From contig CABQAB010000044.1 in the NCBI GenBank assembly GCA_902461985.1, forward strand, positions 1 to 10,382: a stretch of DNA of 10,382 nt, given 5' to 3'. Both the position numbers and the translations under genes were made by a program. The stretch's first letter is position 1. Each line of letters starts with the position of its first letter. The DNA comes from an uncultured Bacteroidales bacterium (lineage in GTDB: Bacteria > Bacteroidota > Bacteroidia > Bacteroidales > UBA932). This document shows positions 6,304-10,382 of this stretch, piece after piece. The notes under the pieces are model-generated. The model saw only the letters and a list, made by a program, of their open reading frames with translations, did not search any database and was not told the origin of the DNA.

Positions 6304-7502
6304 CAGTTATTCTTTGAAGCGATTGTGTAGGTGAAACCGAAGGTGATTGCTTCCGCGAACTGAAGTCCCCTGCGAATCTGTTCTCCAGGATTCTTCGGAT
6401 CATCCTTCATGACATTATGGTCATAAATCATGTTTGTCGTGAGGGTGAGGGCGAAATACTTGGCAATCTGCCAGTCGAATTTGTTGTCCCAGTTGAAACG
6501 GACATGAGGCTCGTTGAGGTAATCTGTGAAAAGGACAACCTGTGAGGTATATTTGAAATTGTCGTTCACATTCACCTTGAAATCGATCTTGAACTGGGCA
6601 CCGAACTCGAAACGGGCCGACCTGTAAGCGTCTCCGCTCTCAAGAGCAGCCTTGTATGCCTTATATCTGTCATAAGCCGGCTTGTCGGAATCAGGAATCG
6701 CGGATTCGTCTTTTCCATCAAACGCAGCCTTGTCAGCAGCGAATTGCGCCGCTCCTTCGTCATAGGCCTTCTTCAACTGCATACTGTATGATTTGCGGAA
6801 CTGGTTATCAGTCACGATAGTGAAACCGCCTGTCAAAGGAGCGAAGCTTACTGACACCCATTTTGCAGGAGTCCAGTCAATACCGAGGGCGAGAGTTGTG
6901 TAGGCAGGAGAGAGGAAACCCGATTTAGGCACACGAGCTTCTTTCCAGGCCTTTGTAAGGTCCTTGCCTTCGAGTTCTTCGAGTTTTTTGTCAGTGAAGC
7001 CGGCATCTATGACATTCTTCTCCGTCGGAGTCGGATAGTCATAACCGTTTGCGAACTGGGTCTTGAAATCGAAACTGGCAGAAGCATAGAGATTCTCGGT
7101 AACCTTGTGTCCCCATTTGCTTTCCAGATAGAAACGGTCGGTACTCTTCTGGAACAGAGGTTTTGAAGAAGAATAGAGGAGACCGAGTTCCATTTGCAGA
7201 CGGTTGTTCCAGAACATCTTGTCTTTTTTCCAGTTGCAGTTGCCGTCAATATAGCCCTGGAGCGAGAATGTATTGTCTCCACCGGCCGCCCAGTTCACAA
7301 GTCCGGTCTGTCCGATATTGATCTGGGTTTTCAGGGAACTTGACCAATACTTCGGCTTGGGTGCAGGAGACTCGGCGACAGGAGCGGAATTCATGGCATC
7401 CAAAGCGTTCTGGGCAACGGCATTCACGTCCTGTGCGGAAACTTCCGTAGAAAACAGACAGGCTGCCATGGCAACTGTCTGAATGATGAATGTCTTTTTC
7501 AT
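6303..7502 (-). CDS. DUF3078-type outer-membrane beta-barrel protein
   Basis: A 399-residue exported protein. Seen: a Sec signal with basic start MKKTF, hydrophobic core to about 18 and likely cleavage after VSA (23); a Pro/Ala-rich linker (30-50); then alternating polar/apolar strands with many aromatic residues typical of an outer-membrane barrel. Markers pointing to DUF3078, a family largely from Bacteroidota, are NWAAGGDNTFS (70-80), SGFLSPAY (194-201) with LGIDW (206-210), and a final strand AITFGFTYTIA (385-395). Two charged, helix-like stretches (about 160-190 and 240-295, rich in Lys, Glu, Asp, Ala) interrupt the strands and may be large loops. Function of the family is unknown. It lies 30 nt after proS, with an A-rich GAAAAAGAT just before its ATG, and overlaps tilS by one base, so an envelope protein is locked into a tRNA-gene operon. 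Confidence 0.83.
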   Translation of the reverse strand: MKKTFIIQTVAMAACLFSTEVSAQDVNAVAQNALDAMNSAPVAESPAPKPKYWSSSLKTQINIGQTGLVNWAAGGDNTFSLQGYIDGNCNWKKDKMFWNNRLQMELGLLYSSSKPLFQKSTDRFYLESKWGHKVTENLYASASFDFKTQFANGYDYPTPTEKNVIDAGFTDKKLEELEGKDLTKAWKEARVPKSGFLSPAYTTLALGIDWTPAKWVSVSFAPLTGGFTIVTDNQFRKSYSMQLKKAYDEGAAQFAADKAAFDGKDESAIPDSDKPAYDRYKAYKAALESGDAYRSARFEFGAQFKIDFKVNVNDNFKYTSQVVLFTDYLNEPHVRFNWDNKFDWQIAKYFALTLTTNMIYDHNVMKDDPKNPGEQIRRGLQFAEAITFGFTYTIASKNN

Positions 7503-7532
7503 ATCTTTTTCAGATTATCGTTGACATTTCGG

Positions 7533-9011
7533 TTAATAGGATATGGAGAAAATCACACGGCGGTGAGAAGGCCTGCCGCTGTAGATGCACTTGCCCTCCT
7601 CCTCGCAGACATAGCTGTCAACCGGTATACACCTGATTGTAGCCTTGGTCTCCTCCTTTATGCGCTCTTCCGTTTCGGTAGTGCCGTCCCAATGGCAGAG
7701 AAGGAAACCGCCTTTAGTGATTTCGCTCTTGAATTCCTCCCACGTGTCCACTTTACGGACATTGGCCTCGCGGAAGGCAAGAGCCTTGCGGTAGATATTC
7801 TCTTGTATGTCCTTCAGAAGCTGTTCTATATGTCCGGCAACGCCTTCACGGGCTATCGAAGTCTTTTCAAGAGTATCACGGCGGGCGATTTCAAGCGTGC
7901 CGGAAGCAAGGTCCCGAGGTCCCATGGCTATTCTGACAGGTACTCCCTTCAATTCCCACTCAGCGAACTTGAATCCCGGACGGAGAGTGTCCCGGTCATC
8001 GATTTTCACGCTGACGCCAGCCTTTTCAAGTTCAGCCTTGATTTCCGTCATCTGCGCCACAATGGCGTCATGCTCCTCTTCCGTCTTGAAAATAGGGACC
8101 ATAACCACCTGTATAGGAGCGAGAGCAGGAGGCAGCACGAGTCCATTGTCATCCCCATGAGCCATGATAAGCGCACCCATCAGACGGGTGGAAACACCCC
8201 ATGACGTAGCCCACACATATTCCTGTTTGCCTTCCTTGCTGGTAAACTGCACATTGAAAGCCTTTGCGAAGTTCTGCCCGAGGAAATGTGACGTGCCTGC
8301 CTGCAGAGCCTTGCCGTCCTGCATCATAGCCTCGATCGTGAGGGTGTCGAGAGCACCCGCGAAACGCTCGTTAGGCGACTTGTGGCCGACAACGACAGGC
8401 AGGGCCATGGTATTCCTTGCGAAATCTGCATATACATTCACCATTCTCTGTGCCTCCTGCTCCGCCTCTTCCCTTGTAGCATGGGCCGTATGGCCTTCCT
8501 GCCAGAGGAATTCGGCAGTACGGAGGAAAAGACGGGTCCTCATTTCCCATCTCACCACATTCGCCCACTGGTTGCATAATATAGGAAGGTCCCTCCATGA
8601 AGTAATCCAGCCCTTATAAGTATTCCAGATGATGGTCTCGGACGTAGGACGGACTATGAGTTCCTCCTCAAGTTTTGCCGAAGGGTCCACTACCACGCCT
8701 GTTCCATCCGGATCTTTCATAAGACGATGGTGGGTCACCACAGCACATTCCTTTGCGAAGCCTTCCACATGTTCTGCCTCGCGGCTGAGGAAAGATTTCG
8801 GGATAAACAGAGGGAAATAGGCATTCTGATGTCCTGTTTCCTTGAATTTCCTGTCCAGAATATGCTGCATCTTCTCCCAGATTGCATATCCGTAAGGTTT
8901 GATTACCATACAGCCTCTCACGGCCGAACGCTCAGCAAGATCTGCCTTGACTACAAGGTCGTCATACCACTGGGAATAGTTGTCTGACCTTTTTGTTACT
9001 TCCTTTGCCAT
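7533..9011 (-). CDS. proS: Prolyl-tRNA synthetase, short eukaryote/archaeal-like type
   Basis: Class II synthetase that charges tRNA-Pro in the cytoplasm. At 492 residues it is the short ProRS without the INS editing domain found in E. coli; misacylated Ala-tRNA-Pro must be cleared by a separate protein. Seen: RPTSETIIW (121-129), motif 2 with [14 protein letters not shown] (164-177), motif 3 with [20 protein letters not shown] (271-290), then LVLPPALAP (291-299), the anticodon-binding domain (about 300-400) with RPGFKF and [10 protein letters not shown], and the characteristic C-terminal extension ending in RRVIFSISY. That extension keeps Cys439, Cys461, Cys469 and Cys475, which may form a zinc site, though I cannot match every ligand. 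It leads a unit with the DUF3078 barrel and tilS. The ATG at 9011 follows an AT-rich leader. Confidence 0.97.
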   Translation of the reverse strand: MAKEVTKRSDNYSQWYDDLVVKADLAERSAVRGCMVIKPYGYAIWEKMQHILDRKFKETGHQNAYFPLFIPKSFLSREAEHVEGFAKECAVVTHHRLMKDPDGTGVVVDPSAKLEEELIVRPTSETIIWNTYKGWITSWRDLPILCNQWANVVRWEMRTRLFLRTAEFLWQEGHTAHATREEAEQEAQRMVNVYADFARNTMALPVVVGHKSPNERFAGALDTLTIEAMMQDGKALQAGTSHFLGQNFAKAFNVQFTSKEGKQEYVWATSWGVSTRLMGALIMAHGDDNGLVLPPALAPIQVVMVPIFKTEEEHDAIVAQMTEIKAELEKAGVSVKIDDRDTLRPGFKFAEWELKGVPVRIAMGPRDLASGTLEIARRDTLEKTSIAREGVAGHIEQLLKDIQENIYRKALAFREANVRKVDTWEEFKSEITKGGFLLCHWDGTTETEERIKEETKATIRCIPVDSYVCEEEGKCIYSGRPSHRRVIFSISY

Positions 9012-9036
9012 TATTCAATAAATTTTTATATTTTTG
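9004..9036 (+). promoter_or_regulatory. Predicted promoter for the Asp-Pro-Trp repeat gene
   Basis: TTTG (9004-9007), 21 nt, then TATTTTTG (9029-9036) match the Bacteroides form. The -33 box lies within the first codons of proS on the other strand. Start would be near 9043, leaving about 125 nt of leader. The region is AT-rich, so a chance match is possible. Confidence 0.4.
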
Positions 9037-9059
9037 TAGTTGTGGCGGTTCGCGCTTTT

Positions 9060-9071
9060 CCTCCCGGGAGG
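9060..9071. repeat. Perfect 12-bp GC palindrome between divergent genes
   Basis: CCTCCCGGGAGG is fully self-complementary. It lies between the two predicted divergent start sites, downstream of both, so it would be in both leader RNAs or could be a symmetric protein-binding site. As a hairpin it gives only a 4-bp stem with a 4-nt loop. Confidence 0.45.
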
Positions 9072-9081
9072 CATCCGTCCG

Positions 9082-9089
9082 CAAAGGTA
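9082..9089 (-). promoter_or_regulatory. Predicted -7 box for the proS unit
   Basis: On the minus strand TACCTTTG is identical to the -7 box proposed for greA. I find no good TTTG at the -33 position. The start would be near 9075, with a leader of about 65 nt to the proS ATG. Confidence 0.45.
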
Positions 9090-9169
9090 TATTATTTGCA
9101 ATATTGACAGCCGGCCTTCGCAGCCAGGATGAGGCAGCGCGATTTTCGCGGCGAAGATAACAATAATTT

Positions 9170-10382
9170 ATGAATAAATGTATGATTAAGAGAGCTTATA
9201 GTTCAGGTGTGCCCGGAATCATTGCCATGGCGATATGCGTGACAATGGTTGCCGCCTGCGGGACTTCGGCACAGACAGCGAGATATACTGACGGGATTTA
9301 TTATATCAAACCGGCCGATGTCACTGTGGTAAACATACGTGAAGCCCAGGAGAACAGCAAACTGCTGTCCGAGGTCACGTCGGCTGAACTTCTCGACGCA
9401 AGGAACGCGGAAGAAGTCCCGGCAGCAGGCAGCGCGAAGACGGCAAATCTCAAGACCGGTCTTGATCTGTCAGGCAGCAGCGCAATCATAGCCTACGACC
9501 CTCAGAAGGTGGACGTGAATTATGATCCTTATTGGAACACGGTCGTAATTTCGGACAACAGCTGGCCGTCATACAACTGGAGGTATTATAGTTCCTGGAA
9601 TTATTATGGCCCATGGGGTTATTATGACTGGAGATACCGTTTCGATCCCTGGTTTTATGGAGTGTCATGGCATTATGACCCATGGTACTGGTGGCACGAC
9701 CCTTGGCGTTACGACCCTTGGTACCACTTCTCCTATTACGACCCTTGGTATCACGACTACTACTGGCATCATCACGCATACTACGACCCATGGTATCACC
9801 GTCCGACTCCTCCGCCGCATCACGACCCATGGAACAACAGACCGCGTCCGGACGGCAGGCCTAAATTCTATGCAGGAGGGGCAGGACACGGAATGGCAAG
9901 CGTTTCCAACACCAGCATGGCGAGAAGGAACTCCTCTGTCAGCAGGACAAGCACGACGAAGTCGTCAGGCATAAGTTCTTCACACAGGTCAAGCGGCAGC
10001 AGCGCAAGATACACCGGTTCCAAAACAGGCAGCGGCACGGTGAACGGCTCAAGTTCAGGCTCTTCACGTCTGACTTCCGTTCCGAACAGGGGGCACAAGA
10101 ACATTTCCGGCAGCACAAGACCTGCAGCCGGGGCTGCGTCAGGACTTTCGACGGGAACGACAAGGACGACAAAACCTGCGGCAGGAACGGCCACGGGAAC
10201 GACATCGACAAGGCCGTCAACAGGGACGAGAACTACTGCAGGCACTTCCACAAGGCCTTCCACTGGAACAGTCAACAGAGGAACTACTGCCAGGCCGTCG
10301 ACCGGCACAACCGGTCGCGGGACCACGACCGGACCATCTACTGGGACTACAAGGACGACCGGCAGCAAAAACTCCGGCAGAC
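9170..10382 (+). CDS. Exported Asp-Pro-Trp aromatic-repeat protein with Ser/Thr/Gly tail (partial)
   Basis: An open frame of 404 codons that continues past the right edge; no known function recognised. Residues 1-30 form a signal: basic MIKR (5-8), hydrophobic core 17-29, then VAAC with Cys30 as probable lipidation site. Cleavage after TSA (32-34) is an alternative. No acidic surface-export tag follows Cys30. A short RYTDGIYYIKP segment (38-48) resembles, from memory, the mature N-terminus of other uncharacterised Bacteroidales lipoproteins. Residues about 55-105 are ordinary and polar. Residues 118-221 are extremely rich in Tyr, Trp and His and contain seven DPW motifs (159, 170, 177, 182, 191, 206, 219). 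From about 225 the protein is basic and low in complexity, Ser/Thr/Gly/Arg-rich, with the (T/A)(R/G)PSTGT repeat. The start could also be the ATG at 9182, four codons later; neither has a clear ribosome site. It is divergent from proS. Confidence 0.88.
   Translation, partial: MNKCMIKRAYSSGVPGIIAMAICVTMVAACGTSAQTARYTDGIYYIKPADVTVVNIREAQENSKLLSEVTSAELLDARNAEEVPAAGSAKTANLKTGLDLSGSSAIIAYDPQKVDVNYDPYWNTVVISDNSWPSYNWRYYSSWNYYGPWGYYDWRYRFDPWFYGVSWHYDPWYWWHDPWRYDPWYHFSYYDPWYHDYYWHHHAYYDPWYHRPTPPPHHDPWNNRPRPDGRPKFYAGGAGHGMASVSNTSMARRNSSVSRTSTTKSSGISSSHRSSGSSARYTGSKTGSGTVNGSSSGSSRLTSVPNRGHKNISGSTRPAAGAASGLSTGTTRTTKPAAGTATGTTSTRPSTGTRTTAGTSTRPSTGTVNRGTTARPSTGTTGRGTTTGPSTGTTRTTGSKNSGR
9644..9832 (+). repeat. 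Seven Asp-Pro-Trp motifs in an aromatic block
   Basis: In-frame GAY-CCN-TGG triplets encode DPW seven times across 63 codons, mostly framed as Y/H-D-P-W-Y/R-H. The Pro codon varies (CCC, CCA, CCT) and Asp uses both GAT and GAC, so the unit is kept as protein rather than as exact DNA. This is coding repeat structure, not a mobile or intergenic repeat. Confidence 0.8.
10208..10348 (+). repeat. 13-14 residue repeat with core (T/A)(R/G)PSTGT
   Basis: The core heptapeptide begins at residues 347, 361, 374 and 387 (bases 10208, 10250, 10289 and 10328), a 39-42 bp period, with a related SGLSTGT at 324-330. Synonymous codons differ strongly between copies (for PSTG: CCGTCAACAGGG, CCTTCCACTGGA, CCGTCGACCGGC, CCATCTACTGGG). 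This points to an old repeat held by selection on the protein. The array may continue past the edge. Confidence 0.75.

Noticed and set aside
7521..8204. 227-residue plus-strand open frame opposite proS
   Set aside because: It lies opposite a well-supported synthetase, has no family features, and its composition is what reversed coding sequence gives.
10208..10348. CRISPR or other non-coding tandem array
   Set aside because: The repeats are imperfect at the DNA level, in frame, and conserved only as protein.
9606..10368. Low-complexity frames in the right end: 9606-9974 (+), 9868-10368 (-) and 9665-9889 (-)
   Set aside because: Their repeats are produced by reading the DPW and Thr/Gly codons of the 9170 gene in other frames. 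That gene has the signal sequence and the synonymous-codon pattern expected of real coding sequence.

Overview
The window looks like a chromosomal core region of a Bacteroidota member, most likely order Bacteroidales, with roughly balanced base composition. The evidence is: long-type IleRS and the short eukaryote/archaeal-like ProRS, a DUF3078-type outer-membrane barrel, a DUF4369/TlpA-like lipoprotein, A-rich sites upstream of starts rather than strong Shine-Dalgarno sequences, and several matches to the Bacteroides promoter form TTTG-N19-21-TAnnTTTG. I cannot name a genus from sequence alone. I see no tRNA, rRNA, CRISPR, IS element or phage gene.

Layout. 1-1224 (-) is the 5' two-fifths or so of ileS, running off the left edge. 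A 215-bp divergent spacer follows, with a predicted promoter for each side. 1440-2655 (+) is a two-gene unit, cvpA then tsaB, 1 nt apart. It converges on a minus-strand unit read right to left: greA (4252-4719), hinT-like (3848-4249) and a TlpA-like lipoprotein (2700-3842), with gaps of 2 and 5 nt. A 183-bp spacer (4720-4902) carries a strong greA promoter match and a terminator-like hairpin inside the greA leader. Further right is a second minus-strand unit: proS (7533-9011), a DUF3078 barrel (6303-7502) and tilS (4903-6303), where the barrel stop and tilS start overlap by one base. A 158-bp spacer separates proS from a plus-strand gene that begins near 9170 and runs off the right edge. No gene-free stretch exceeds 300 bases.

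How the genes fit together. Four genes serve tRNA function: ileS and proS charge tRNA, tilS makes lysidine on tRNA-Ile(CAU), and tsaB supports t6A37 synthesis. Three of these (ileS, tilS, tsaB) bear on isoleucine decoding. greA rescues backtracked RNA polymerase. The DUF3078 barrel, the TlpA-like lipoprotein and the CvpA membrane protein are envelope proteins embedded among these information-processing genes.

The least ordinary item is the gene at the right end. It encodes an exported, probably lipid-anchored protein with a Tyr/Trp/His-rich block containing seven Asp-Pro-Trp motifs, followed by a Ser/Thr/Gly/Arg tail with a 13-14 residue repeat. Other points worth a second look are the possible attenuator in the greA leader, the overlapping 5' ends predicted for proS and the Asp-Pro-Trp gene, and the loss of the CxxC pair in the TlpA-like lipoprotein.
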